The notes: generated by a model from the letters alone, not told the origin. A DNA stretch of 64,000 nucleotides from Chitinophaga rhizophila (GCF_019492185.1 NZ_JAICCF010000004.1:1-64000); one strand, 5' to 3'; positions 33,791 through 42,768 are shown, numbered from the stretch's first letter. Numbers and translations are program-made.

Positions 33791-35497
33791 TCAGCCTTTT
33801 TTAACGGCCTCCATCTTTGCTTTCTTTTTCTTCTTCTGCTTTACACCTTTCTGTGTATCCATGCTGTCTGCAAGTTTCAATGCCTCATAAGCATTAACTA
33901 GTCCGCCGGAAATCGACAGATCAGCAAATGGTATCTTGGTGTCGCCTGCGCCTGGTTTATTTACTTCTGTCACACCGTCCGGTAATTGGCTGGCTGACTT
34001 CATCAGTATAAACTTTAACTGTTCAGCAGTCAGTTCAGGATGATAGGCCAGTACAAGGGCCGCTACGCCGGCAACTACCGGAGCCGCCATACTGGTACCA
34101 CTCGCATTACCATACTTATTACCGCCAGGAACGGTAGAGTAGATCTGAACCCCTGGTGCGAAGATGTCTACGTTTTTCTTACCATAATTGGAGAAGCTGG
34201 CTACTTTGCCACCGGTTCTGCCATTGCTGCTCGCACCTACTGTTATATAGTTATTCGCCCTTCCGGAGCCATTAGCGTAATCCGGATTAGGGAAGTTATC
34301 TACTACGTCGTTGTCATTACCGTCGTTGCCTGCGGCATGTACGAGTAATACGCCTTTTTCTTCGGCATATTTCACCGCGTCGTCTACCCAATCTTTATGA
34401 GGAGAAAAGCCTTTACCAAAGCTCATGTTAACTACACGTGCGCCATTGTCCACTGCATACCGGATAGCCAGCGCCACGTCTTTGTCACGCTCATCTCCAT
34501 CAGGAACCGCTTTTACCATCATGATACGCACATTATCGTTAATACCATCCATGCCCACACCGTTGCCCCTTACTGCTGCAATAATACCGGAAACGTGTGT
34601 ACCATGAAAGCCAAATTCGCCCATCACGTCATTGTTACCGTAGTATTTATCGTTGATGTCATTAACATTATCACCGATGATCTCTGCACGTTTGTCCAGC
34701 GGACCTTCGCTTTCGGCTGCTTCGGCTTTCTTCTTCAGGTCGTCCAGGTAGGCTTCGAATTCAGACTTCAGTTCCGAGTAGCTTAGATTTTCTTCACCGG
34801 TGTTCTCAAAGATGCGCTGCATGAATTTCTTTGCTACCATCACATCCTGATCTGCCGTCTGGATACTGTCCAGCTTTGCAGCGGTAAAATCGTTCTGTTT
34901 GAGGTAGCCGGTCAGCAGCTGTTCGCATTTGCGCAGGCTTTCCTGAAGTTTCAGCATGGTCTTGTAGTTCACCTTGCTCTCGTTAGGAGAAGGCTTTGCC
35001 ACTTTACCCTGCAGCTTCTGCCAGTATCGGTATTCTTTTGACTGTTTGTCAAGCGCAGAATCTGGATTGACATACAGGCTTTTATAGCGGTAATATTCGC
35101 GGGTAGCTTCGTCGGAATCTTCCCTTACACTGCGGCCGTCTTTACCACCCAGGAAGTTCCATCCATGGATATCATCCACGTAGCCATTTTTGTCGTCATC
35201 TATGCCATTACCTGGAATTTCTTTAGGATTTACCCATAGAATAGGTTTCAGGTCTTCGTGCAGGGTATCAATACCTGAATCGATCACAGCTACCAGTACA
35301 GGGGTACTTTTCTTGCCTTTCAATAACTCATTGTAGGCCTTCTCTACGCCGGTACCGTATACACTATCCTGTGTGTAGTTCAGTAAGTGCCAGTTTCTGG
35401 GAATTGCTGTGGTTTGGGCGTACGTAGGGTTAGCGGTAAGAGCAGCCATCAACACAAAACTTCCAGCCATGACTGCCATAGCTCTGTTAAATTTCAT
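33791..35497 (-). CDS. Secreted S8 (subtilisin-like) serine peptidase
   Basis: A 568-residue exported protease. Residues 1-28 are a signal peptide ending NPTYAQ. The catalytic triad is Asp in VAVIDSGIDTLHEDL (about D73), His in FHGTHVSGIIAAV (about 299) and Ser in NASGTSMAAPVVAGVAA (about 468). About 220 residues separate Asp from His, far more than the usual 30-60; the insert is largely charged helix and lies between HGWNFLGG and DNVNDINDKYYG. The end is Lys-rich (KQKKKKKAKMEAV). No T9SS domain is present, so it may stay in the periplasm or be lipid-free in the outer compartment. It is monocistronic. Confidence 0.92.
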   Translation of the reverse strand: MKFNRAMAVMAGSFVLMAALTANPTYAQTTAIPRNWHLLNYTQDSVYGTGVEKAYNELLKGKKSTPVLVAVIDSGIDTLHEDLKPILWVNPKEIPGNGIDDDKNGYVDDIHGWNFLGGKDGRSVREDSDEATREYYRYKSLYVNPDSALDKQSKEYRYWQKLQGKVAKPSPNESKVNYKTMLKLQESLRKCEQLLTGYLKQNDFTAAKLDSIQTADQDVMVAKKFMQRIFENTGEENLSYSELKSEFEAYLDDLKKKAEAAESEGPLDKRAEIIGDNVNDINDKYYGNNDVMGEFGFHGTHVSGIIAAVRGNGVGMDGINDNVRIMMVKAVPDGDERDKDVALAIRYAVDNGARVVNMSFGKGFSPHKDWVDDAVKYAEEKGVLLVHAAGNDGNDNDVVDNFPNPDYANGSGRANNYITVGASSNGRTGGKVASFSNYGKKNVDIFAPGVQIYSTVPGGNKYGNASGTSMAAPVVAGVAALVLAYHPELTAEQLKFILMKSASQLPDGVTEVNKPGAGDTKIPFADLSISGGLVNAYEALKLADSMDTQKGVKQKKKKKAKMEAVKKG

Positions 35498-35762
35498 TCA
35501 GTCTGTTTTTTCTCAATAAACTTTACAAATCAAAAACCAAATTAGGTTAAAGGTATGCAAAATGTGAGGGAATCGGTTTTCTTAAAATGATGAACGCGGG
35601 AAACAATGTGCCAATAGCTCATTAACCGGATAATCGTACATAGCATATTATGACAGGGAATAGATATGTTTCGGTGCCTATTTCTGCCAGTCTGCTATCA
35701 ACTTAATATTTATAAATATTCAGATATAACTTTTTTCAAAGGGAAGTAAGTTAACAGACACA

Positions 35763-35912
35763 ATGAAAGTGGCTACCGTATTGACATTGCCAGAAATAGC
35801 TACCGCTTGTCAAAAAAAATTTGTGAATACCACAAAAGTAGAATATGAATTTCCGGAAAAAAGTGTAATATTTAGAGCTGGAAAAGTACTTGATAACTTT
35901 CTAAGTTATTAG
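35763..35912 (+). CDS. Candidate 49-residue protein, unknown
   Basis: An uninterrupted frame reads MKVATVLTLPEIATACQ, then a basic/aromatic middle and ends KVLDNFLSY. A purine-rich AAAGGGAAGTAAG lies about 15-25 nt upstream and a hairpin 39 nt downstream. It has no signal peptide or known domain. A frame this long can occur by chance in AT-rich DNA, so it is only a candidate. Confidence 0.3.
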   Translation: MKVATVLTLPEIATACQKKFVNTTKVEYEFPEKSVIFRAGKVLDNFLSY

Positions 35913-35951
35913 TAAACTTTTCTCATAAGCATGGTTTCCGTTTAACGAAAA

Positions 35952-35973
35952 AGCGAGGTTCTCTAACCTCGCT
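35952..35973 (+). terminator. Hairpin in gene-poor gap
   Basis: AGCGAGGTT (35952-35960) pairs perfectly with AACCTCGCT (35965-35973) around CTCT, followed by ATTATTTTAT. It could end a transcript covering the 49-codon ORF. Confidence 0.6.
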
Positions 35974-36190
35974 ATTATTTTATAGGACAATCGTCACTCA
36001 CAACTGACTGTAAACAATTTCCTGCAGGTATATCGAGTAATGTTTTTCAAGTTCCGCTATTAAACGGACGCAGGATAAATATATTGTGTAGCTCACCTAA
36101 CTATTTGTTCTCATATATTTCGGCTATCTTGACAGTTCCTGCCTGAAATGTAATGTATTACGCCAGTCAGAGCCATTTCAGCAATATAGA

Positions 36191-36220
36191 AAAAGGACGC
36201 TCCGGTAATGAAGCGCCCCT
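36191..36220 (-). terminator. Terminator of the ALDH7-type dehydrogenase gene
   Basis: On the minus strand GGGGCGCTTC and GGAGCGTCC pair imperfectly across ATTACC and are followed by TTTTT. It lies 50 nt after the stop codon. Confidence 0.7.
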
Positions 36221-36270
36221 TAAATATTACTGACTCCGGTACTTAAACCGGGAATGTCTATGCTATCTTT

Positions 36271-37803
36271 CTAGGCCAGGTCGAACTTAATCCCTTGTGC
36301 CAACGGCAGGCTTGTTGAATAGTTAATTGTGTTGGTCTGACGGCGCATATACGACTTCCAGGCATCCGACCCGCTCTCTCTACCGCCGCCGGTCTCTTTC
36401 TCACCACCAAAAGCCCCACCGATCTCTGCACCGGAAGTGCCAATATTGACATTTGCAATGCCACAATCGGAACCCGCCTGAGATAGGAACAGTTCTGCCT
36501 CACGGAGGTTAAGGGTCATAATAGCGGAAGATAGTCCTTGTGGTACATCATTCTGCATCGCAATAGCCTCATCCAGATTATTGTATTTCATCACGTACAG
36601 AATAGGGGCAAATGTTTCGTGCTGTACGATCGCATAAGTGTTTTCCACAGCAGCAATACATGGCTTAACATAGCAGCCGGAAGCATAAGCATCTCCTGAC
36701 AAGACACCGCCTTCCACCAGGAAGCTGCCTCCCTGTGCCTTAATCTTTTCAATGGAATCCAAATAAAGATTTACCGCGTCCTTGTCTATCAGCGGACCAA
36801 CATGGTTATTTTCATCCAGCGGATTGCCAATGCGTAGTTGCTGGTAAGCTTTTACAAGCTTCTGTGTGAAGGATGCATAAACGCTTTCATGTATGATCAG
36901 GCGGCGGGTACTGGTACAACGCTGTCCGGCTGTACCCACAGCTCCGAACACACAACCAATCAGGGCCATATCCAGGTCTGCATCTGCGGTAATGATAATG
37001 GCGTTGTTACCGCCGAGTTCCAGCAACGCGCGTCCCAGACGTGCGCCAACTACACTGCTTACCGCTTTACCCATGCGGGTGGAACCGGTAGCTGACACTA
37101 ATGGCACACGGGTATCCGCAGCCATCCATTCCCCTGTTTCACGACCGCCAGTTACCAGGCAGCAAACTCCTTCAGGTACCTTATTAGATCGCAGCACATC
37201 TTGTATAATCTGCTGACAGGCAATTGCTGATAAAGGCGTCTTTTCAGAAGGCTTCCATACGCATACGTCGCCGCATATCCAGGCAAGCATCGCGTTCCAG
37301 CTCCATACAGCAACAGGGAAGTTAAAGGCGGAAATAATACCGGTAATGCCCAGCGGATGCCATTGTTCGTACATCCTGTGTCCCGGACGTTCAGAATGCA
37401 TGGTCAGGCCATGTAACTGACGGGAGAGCCCTACGGCAAAGTCACAGATGTCGATCATTTCCTGCACTTCTCCATATCCTTCCTGCAGACTTTTGCCCAT
37501 TTCATAGGAAACCAGTTTACCCAGGGCTTCCTTATTGGTACGAAGCGCTTCGCCAATCTGACGTACTACCTCGCCCCGGCGTGGAGCAGGCCATAAACGC
37601 CATTCCTTAAATGCCGCCTGTGCAGTTTCTATCACCTGGTCATAATCAGCCCGGGTTGCGGCAGTAACAGTCGCAATATCCTGACCGTCTACAGGAGATG
37701 AAGCCTGGATAACCGGACCTTTTGCATCCAGCCAGATTGTGCCGGTGCTGACGCCGCTGTTAGCAGCGGTAATATGTAGTTGTTGAAGAATATCGTTGAT
37801 CAT
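36271..37803 (-). CDS. ALDH7-type aldehyde dehydrogenase (alpha-aminoadipic semialdehyde dehydrogenase-like)
   Basis: A 510-residue NAD-dependent aldehyde dehydrogenase. The ATG at 37803 (MINDILQQLHI) was preferred over a TTG at 37830. General ALDH motifs are ISAFNFPVAVWSWN, the catalytic Glu in LLELGGNNAII and the catalytic Cys in GTAGQRCTSTRRL (about 297). The C-terminal GTSGAEIGGAFGGEKETGGG is nearly diagnostic of the ALDH7 (antiquitin/AmaB) subfamily, which oxidises 2-aminoadipate 6-semialdehyde (piperideine-6-carboxylate) to 2-aminoadipate in lysine breakdown. The next gene upstream encodes a 2-oxoadipate-consuming enzyme, which supports that pathway. A hairpin between them suggests separate transcripts. 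Confidence 0.92.
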   Translation of the reverse strand: MINDILQQLHITAANSGVSTGTIWLDAKGPVIQASSPVDGQDIATVTAATRADYDQVIETAQAAFKEWRLWPAPRRGEVVRQIGEALRTNKEALGKLVSYEMGKSLQEGYGEVQEMIDICDFAVGLSRQLHGLTMHSERPGHRMYEQWHPLGITGIISAFNFPVAVWSWNAMLAWICGDVCVWKPSEKTPLSAIACQQIIQDVLRSNKVPEGVCCLVTGGRETGEWMAADTRVPLVSATGSTRMGKAVSSVVGARLGRALLELGGNNAIIITADADLDMALIGCVFGAVGTAGQRCTSTRRLIIHESVYASFTQKLVKAYQQLRIGNPLDENNHVGPLIDKDAVNLYLDSIEKIKAQGGSFLVEGGVLSGDAYASGCYVKPCIAAVENTYAIVQHETFAPILYVMKYNNLDEAIAMQNDVPQGLSSAIMTLNLREAELFLSQAGSDCGIANVNIGTSGAEIGGAFGGEKETGGGRESGSDAWKSYMRRQTNTINYSTSLPLAQGIKFDLA

Positions 37804-37874
37804 GAATGTTTTGTTTTGATGTATATTCAATTAGCGAGAGCTATTGATAATGAGTCACATATGAAGTATAAATA

Positions 37875-37906
37875 ATAAGGCCGGACATGTCTGTAGCCGG
37901 CCTTAT
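37875..37906 (-). terminator. Perfect 10-bp terminator hairpin between HglS-like and ALDH7 genes
   Basis: ATAAGGCCGG (37875-37884) pairs with CCGGCCTTAT (37897-37906). It begins 6 nt past the stop of the DUF1338 gene, with ATTATTT following on the minus strand. Confidence 0.8.
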
Positions 37907-37911
37907 CTAAG

Positions 37912-38796
37912 TTACTTACTGGTCTGAGAGCTATAGGTGCTTTCAAAGATGCGGTCTGCATTACCGGCTTCAAATCCTTCCCGGCGGTGCTCGCGGGTGA
38001 TCTGATCAGCCGGCATGTCTGCAAACTGTGGCAATACCCTTCGTTCTGCAAACTCGACATAGGAACCTGCTATTTTATGTACGTCGTTGCCGGCAAAGGT
38101 AGCAGGGATCATTTTGGCAACCGTGCTGCTTTGCAGCAGGAGGTGATCCGGACTTTCCTTAATTTTTCCACCAGAGTCATTAAGTATGAAACCAGCGTTT
38201 TCAAGGAATGTATTGAAATCCGCAACTGTATTATAACTAGCCGGCAGGTTTTGTAAACTGATAGTAAAGTGGTTCAGGTAGTACCTGTTGTAGATCACCC
38301 AGGCGGCGTATTCACTTTCTGCTGCCAGCGCCTCGTAATCTTCCCACGTAGGTGTGCGCCAGAGTGCGCTGTGCAGGAAGGTGTCAACTGCAGGACCATC
38401 ATTCAGATCCAGGTTGCTGACAGGGTCTACCAGCACTTCTTTGGTATAGCTGGCAATGATCTTCTGCGCTTCAGCACTCAGGTCCTTTACCCGCAGTTCG
38501 CTGATGAATATACGCGGATAGTTGGGAGCCGGCGGTGCGTACCAGTAAGCATCCAGCTTTTTGGCAGGAAACTGATAGGCATCACGTCTGGTATAACCGT
38601 AATGGAGGAATATTTTCTCTAGCGACTGTATCCCAAGTTCAGGAACCCCGATGGTTCGGAAGGCAATATGGTCATTCTCAATGTCTTCGGGAACCTGGAT
38701 CAGATTCTCAGTGATCATGGCGGCAATAATGCCCGCAACATCAGGAACCCTTTCCTGATAGCGTTGCATCAGACCGCTTAGCACATAGTCTAACAT
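37912..38796 (-). CDS. DUF1338 protein, 2-oxoadipate dioxygenase/decarboxylase (HglS)-like
   Basis: A 294-residue member of the DUF1338 family. Characterised members (HglS/YdcJ) are Fe(II) enzymes that convert 2-oxoadipate to D-2-hydroxyglutarate in lysine catabolism. Likely metal ligands are His in ENDHIAFRTIG (about 43), His in YLNHFTISLQ (about 176) and Glu in AGSYVEFAERR (about 245). At 294 residues it is shorter than proteobacterial HglS (about 450) and resembles the compact Bacteroidota form. It lies 9 nt downstream of panB and just upstream of the ALDH7-type gene, so the two lysine-pathway genes are neighbours. Function is family knowledge plus context, not proven. Confidence 0.85.
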   Translation of the reverse strand: MLDYVLSGLMQRYQERVPDVAGIIAAMITENLIQVPEDIENDHIAFRTIGVPELGIQSLEKIFLHYGYTRRDAYQFPAKKLDAYWYAPPAPNYPRIFISELRVKDLSAEAQKIIASYTKEVLVDPVSNLDLNDGPAVDTFLHSALWRTPTWEDYEALAAESEYAAWVIYNRYYLNHFTISLQNLPASYNTVADFNTFLENAGFILNDSGGKIKESPDHLLLQSSTVAKMIPATFAGNDVHKIAGSYVEFAERRVLPQFADMPADQITREHRREGFEAGNADRIFESTYSSQTSK

Positions 38797-38805
38797 AAAA
38801 CGATT

Positions 38806-39621
38806 TTAGTATTGTTCGTTGTCGTTCGGAAAGTCTTTCGCTTTCACGTCGTGGATATATTGCTGTGACGCTTTGTAAATTTCGTCATATAAATTGAGAT
38901 AGCGGCGCAGGAAGCGGGGTTTAAAATCCTTATTGATACCTAACATATCATGCATCACTAATACCTGGCCATCGACGTATTTACCTGCGCCGATACCAAT
39001 AACAGGAATAGTCAGGCTTTCAGCTACCTGCTTAGCTAGCATGGCAGGGATCTTTTCCAGTACCAGGGCAAAACACCCTGCATCCTGTAACAGGCGAGCG
39101 TCGTTCAGGAGCTTTTGAGCTTCTGCATCTTCTGTTGCCCTCACAGTATACGTTCCGAATTTATTGATAGATTGCGGAGTTAGTCCGAGGTGCCCCATTA
39201 CCGGCACACCAGCAGAAATGATACGCTTTACTGATTCAATAATTTCCTCACCGCCTTCGATCTTTATACCGTGGGCGCTGGTTTCTTTCATAATGCGCAC
39301 GGTAGAGGCCAGTGCCTCCTTAGAATTACCCTGGTAGGAACCGAAGGGGAGATCTACCACCACAAAACTACGTTTGATAGCCCTTACAACAGATGCTGCA
39401 TGGTATATCATATGATCCAGTGTAATTGGCAGGGTGGTTTCGTAACCCGCCATTACATTGGCAGCTGAATCGCCTACTAACAGGATATCCATACCAGCGT
39501 CGTCAAAAATGCGGGCCATAGAGTAGTCATAAGCAGTGAGCATGGAGATCTTCTCTCCATTGTCCTTCATTCTCTGTAATATGTGCGTAGTGATCCTTTT
39601 AACTTCTTTGTGCGTTGACAT
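38806..39621 (-). CDS. panB: 3-methyl-2-oxobutanoate hydroxymethyltransferase
   Basis: A 271-residue PanB, which adds a hydroxymethyl group from methylene-THF to 2-oxoisovalerate to make ketopantoate. Motifs are ISMLTAYDYSMARIFDDAGMD, LLVGDSAANVMAGYETTLPI (metal Asp), VVVDLPFGSY, KIEGGEEIIES, VMGHLGLTPQSIN and the C-terminal IGIGAGKYVDGQVLVMHDMLG. Length and motif set are complete. panC and panD are 5-6 kb away on the same strand, separated by the polyphosphate genes. It is 57 nt after ppx and 9 nt before the DUF1338 gene. Confidence 0.96.
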   Translation of the reverse strand: MSTHKEVKRITTHILQRMKDNGEKISMLTAYDYSMARIFDDAGMDILLVGDSAANVMAGYETTLPITLDHMIYHAASVVRAIKRSFVVVDLPFGSYQGNSKEALASTVRIMKETSAHGIKIEGGEEIIESVKRIISAGVPVMGHLGLTPQSINKFGTYTVRATEDAEAQKLLNDARLLQDAGCFALVLEKIPAMLAKQVAESLTIPVIGIGAGKYVDGQVLVMHDMLGINKDFKPRFLRRYLNLYDEIYKASQQYIHDVKAKDFPNDNEQY

Positions 39622-39678
39622 CTGAAAGACAGATTATTGATTAGAAAAATGGGCGTTAAGGTAACCATTATTTGGCAA

Positions 39679-40560
39679 TTACCTGCTGACCTCAGCATAC
39701 AACGACTGAATCAGGCCATCTGCAAGACCAATCTTAGGTACGTAGATCTCTTCCGCATCTGCCCAACGCATAATATTTATGTATATCTGAAGGGCAGGTA
39801 CAATTACATCTGCACGGTCTTCCCTTAGATTGTAAAGGTGAATCCTCTCTTCTACAGTGAACCCGTTGAACTCTTTATAATAATCTTTCAGCACATCCAG
39901 CGTCAGCGGCTTGCCTTCCTTGCGTTTGGATAAAGAAAATACTTTGTTAATATTTCCACCGGAACCAATGGCGGTAATTGTACCAAGACCTTTGATACTC
40001 GATTTGATAGTGTCTTTCATGTACTGCCACTGATCATCATTTACCTGCTGTTGCAACAGCCTGATGGTACCAATGTTGAAAGACTCTTTATGTCGCAGAC
40101 TGTTATTGCTGAAGATGGTGACTTCTGTACTGCCGCCTCCGACATCAATATACATATAAGAGCGGTTTTTGTCCAGGTTCTCTGCGATATGACTGTCATA
40201 CAGAAAAGAGGCTTCTTCCTGACCGGATATTACTTTAATATCAATACCTGTTTCCTGTTTGACGGTCTGTAATATTTCAGCCGCATTGGAAGCATCACGC
40301 ATGGCAGAAGTAGCGCATGCCTTCAGGTGTTTCACTTCATATACTTCCAGTAAAAGTTTGTAGGCTTTAATAGTATTTAGCAGGTGCGTGGCTCTTTTTT
40401 CGGAGATAGCTCCTTCGCTGAATACGTCAAGTCCCAGACGTAAGGGAACTCTGACAAGGTTTACTTTGGTAAAATCCATACGGCCCTGACTGTTGGGAGA
40501 TGCTTCTGAGATGAGCAACCTGGCAGCGTTGGACCCTATATCGATGGCAGCTAGCTTCAT
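39679..40560 (-). CDS. Ppx/GppA-type exopolyphosphatase/pppGpp phosphatase
   Basis: A 293-residue ASKHA-fold phosphatase. Family motifs are LAAIDIGSNAARLLI at the N-terminus, a LKACATSAMRDASNAAEIL block (about 82), ISGQEEASFLYDS, YIDVGGGSTEVTIF (about 137) and ITAIGSGGNINKVF (about 195). It matches the short, single-module form without the C-terminal HD part of E. coli Ppx. It may degrade polyphosphate, pppGpp or both. ppk1 lies directly upstream on the same strand, which favours polyphosphate. A perfect -7 element sits 5 nt before its ATG. Confidence 0.9.
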   Translation of the reverse strand: MKLAAIDIGSNAARLLISEASPNSQGRMDFTKVNLVRVPLRLGLDVFSEGAISEKRATHLLNTIKAYKLLLEVYEVKHLKACATSAMRDASNAAEILQTVKQETGIDIKVISGQEEASFLYDSHIAENLDKNRSYMYIDVGGGSTEVTIFSNNSLRHKESFNIGTIRLLQQQVNDDQWQYMKDTIKSSIKGLGTITAIGSGGNINKVFSLSKRKEGKPLTLDVLKDYYKEFNGFTVEERIHLYNLREDRADVIVPALQIYINIMRWADAEEIYVPKIGLADGLIQSLYAEVSR

Positions 40561-40565
40561 GGGGG

Positions 40566-40573
40566 CAAAGATA
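40566..40573 (-). promoter_or_regulatory. -7 promoter element abutting ppx start
   Basis: Minus-strand TATCTTTG, followed by CCCCC and the ATG at 40560. The spacing is the same as at rnhA and bioD, so this mRNA too is probably leaderless. Confidence 0.6.
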
Positions 40574-40582
40574 GCAAATGGA

Positions 40583-40660
40583 ATGAGGAATTATGAATAA
40601 GGAGGGAGGAATTAGAACTGATATCTATCAAGTATCAGTACTGGTTCCTCCCTTCTTATA
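40583..40660. repeat. Dispersed inverted repeat between ppx and ppk1
   Basis: AAGGAGGGAGGAA at about 40599-40611 faces TTCCTCCCTTCTT at about 40645-40657 with one mismatch, and GAGGAATTATGAATAAGG precedes it. It fills the 102-bp gap and may work as the ppk1 terminator. Confidence 0.6.
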
Positions 40661-40662
40661 CC

Positions 40663-42768
40663 TTAACTATATTGTTTTTCGTGGAGATACTTAAATATTT
40701 CTATCTGAGATCTGATCTTCTTCCCGCTGTTATCGCGCTTATACTCATTCTTTTGTTCATTATCCAGCACACGTGCCTTCACATTCCCACTGAGTTGAAT
40801 CGTAAGTATATCTTTGAGCTCCTGCTGAATGGCCGGGTCAAAGATCGGGATAGCTACTTCAACCCGATGATCGAGGTTACGCAGCATCCAGTCGCAGGAA
40901 GCAATGTATACCTTCTCCTGGGCATCTTTACCAAAAGCGAATACGCGTGCGTGCTCCAGGTATTCATCTACAATGCTGATGGCTGTGATATCCTTCTTCC
41001 ACTTTTTATTCTCCGTGTAGGCACAACAGATACCTCGGATAATCATTTTTACATCCACACCTTCTTTAGCTGCTTCATAAAGTTTACCGATCATTTCAGG
41101 ATCGGAGAGGGAGTTCATTTTGATAATCATTGAACCTCCTTTTTTATGTTTGGCATTCTTGATCTCTTTGTCGATCATCCGAAGGAAGAACGGGCGCATG
41201 CTATATGGACTCACAGGAAGCGTATTGCAGGCCTGCAAAAGTTTAATATCATGTTTGGAGTTCTCCAGGTAACTGAAAATACGGTTGATGTCAGCCATGA
41301 TATTTCTGTTGGCTGTCAGCAGACAATGATCTCCGTACACCCTGGCTGTTTTTTCATTCAGGTTACCCGTGCTGACAAAACCACATTGGATTGTCTTTGT
41401 ACCAATGCGTTTTTTGATCACACATAACTTCGCATGTATTTTGAGACCAGGAATACCAATCAATACTTTTACGCCCTCATCTTCCAGACGTGTTTTCCAT
41501 TCAAGGTTGTCGGCTTCATTAAAGCGCGCGCGCAGCTCGAGGGCTACAGTCACTTGTTTACCGTTTCTTACCGCATTCACAAGAGCATTCACAATCTTGG
41601 AGTTTCTGGCTAGGCGGTAAGCAGTAATCTTGATACTGGTTACGTTTGGATCTATAGCGGCTTCCCTTAGCAGGTCGATGATTGTATCAAATGAATGATA
41701 GGGGAAGTGCAGCATGACATCCTGTAACTGTATCACGTGCATCACACTGGATGCATTGGCAAACAGTGGATGAATAAAGCTTTTACGTTGCGGATGTGGT
41801 CTTTCCCTGAATACTGCAGGAGGGAAGTCCATGAAATCCTTGAAGTTATGGATACGTGCCCCTGGTATGAGGTTGTCCTTACCGGATAGTCCCAGTCTGC
41901 GCATCAGGTATTCCAGCAGCAATGGATCAATGTCCTTATCGTATACAAAACGTACAGGTTTCCCTTTCCGTCGGTCTTTAAGGCCTTTCTCGATCTGGTG
42001 AATAAGACTGGTGGAAATGTCATTATCAATATCCAATTCAGCGTCCCGGGTCACTTTGATGATATGGGCAGTGAACTTATCAAAGCCGAAATAGGTGAAA
42101 ATATGTGGCAGGTTAAAACGGATAACGTCTTCCAGCAATATGATATCAGCTTCACCTTCTTTGGAGGGCAGCGTAATAAACCTGGGCAGTACGCTTGGGA
42201 TCTCAATCAGTGCAAACTTCTGCCTGACTGAGTTATCTTGTCTGGCCAGTACTACGGCAAGATAAATTGATTTATCGCGGAGATAGGGGAAGTGCTGAAT
42301 ACTCTCGATCATCAGGGGGATGATGTTGGTACGTACTTCATCGTTGAAGTAATTCAGTACAAATTTCTGCTGATCTTTATTCAGGTGTTTTTCAGTACGG
42401 ATGAAGATCTTCTGTTGTTTCAGTTCCTCTTCTATTCCTTCCCATATGCGGTCAAATTCACGTTGCTGGTCAATTACCATGTCCTGAATATCATCCAGGA
42501 TCTCATCAGGATTTTCTTCGAGGTGCATGCGGGTGGATTTACCTACTAGCAGCATTCTTTTCAGGGTTGCAACACGTACGCGGAAGAACTCATCCAGATT
42601 GTTGGAAAATATACCGAGGAAGCGGATACGTTCAAGGAGGGGCACACTTTTATCAGAAGCTTCCTGTAACACCCTCGCATTAAAGGCCAACCAGCTGATG
42701 TCCCTGGGGATCATTTTCGGCTTCTTGGCTGCTGGCACTATCTTTTTGCTATTGCTTTTCTTTTCCAT
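40663..42768 (-). CDS. ppk1: Polyphosphate kinase 1
   Basis: A 701-residue PPK1, which makes inorganic polyphosphate from ATP. The start at 42768 (MEKKSNSKKIVPAAKK) was chosen; an in-frame ATG at 42819 would add 17 residues and cannot be excluded. Domain order is the N domain (ISWLAFNARVLQEASD, FLGIFSNNLDEFFRVRVA), head domain, then C1 and C2 with the phosphohistidine in GLKIHAKLCVIKKR (about 430), CGFVSTGNLNEKTARVYGDH and CDWMLRNLDHRVEVAIP. With ppx next to it, the pair forms a make-and-break module for polyphosphate. The tail is basic. Confidence 0.95.
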   Translation of the reverse strand: MEKKSNSKKIVPAAKKPKMIPRDISWLAFNARVLQEASDKSVPLLERIRFLGIFSNNLDEFFRVRVATLKRMLLVGKSTRMHLEENPDEILDDIQDMVIDQQREFDRIWEGIEEELKQQKIFIRTEKHLNKDQQKFVLNYFNDEVRTNIIPLMIESIQHFPYLRDKSIYLAVVLARQDNSVRQKFALIEIPSVLPRFITLPSKEGEADIILLEDVIRFNLPHIFTYFGFDKFTAHIIKVTRDAELDIDNDISTSLIHQIEKGLKDRRKGKPVRFVYDKDIDPLLLEYLMRRLGLSGKDNLIPGARIHNFKDFMDFPPAVFRERPHPQRKSFIHPLFANASSVMHVIQLQDVMLHFPYHSFDTIIDLLREAAIDPNVTSIKITAYRLARNSKIVNALVNAVRNGKQVTVALELRARFNEADNLEWKTRLEDEGVKVLIGIPGLKIHAKLCVIKKRIGTKTIQCGFVSTGNLNEKTARVYGDHCLLTANRNIMADINRIFSYLENSKHDIKLLQACNTLPVSPYSMRPFFLRMIDKEIKNAKHKKGGSMIIKMNSLSDPEMIGKLYEAAKEGVDVKMIIRGICCAYTENKKWKKDITAISIVDEYLEHARVFAFGKDAQEKVYIASCDWMLRNLDHRVEVAIPIFDPAIQQELKDILTIQLSGNVKARVLDNEQKNEYKRDNSGKKIRSQIEIFKYLHEKQYS

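Larger units (their letters stand above)
35498..36270. other. 773-bp gap with small ORF candidate and two hairpins
   Basis: The largest gap in the window. It contains the S8 peptidase promoter region at the left, a candidate 49-codon ORF at 35763-35912, a terminator-like hairpin at 35952-35973 and the aldehyde dehydrogenase terminator at 36191-36220. The stretch 35974-36190 shows nothing I can name. Base composition is more AT-rich than the surrounding genes. Confidence 0.5.
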
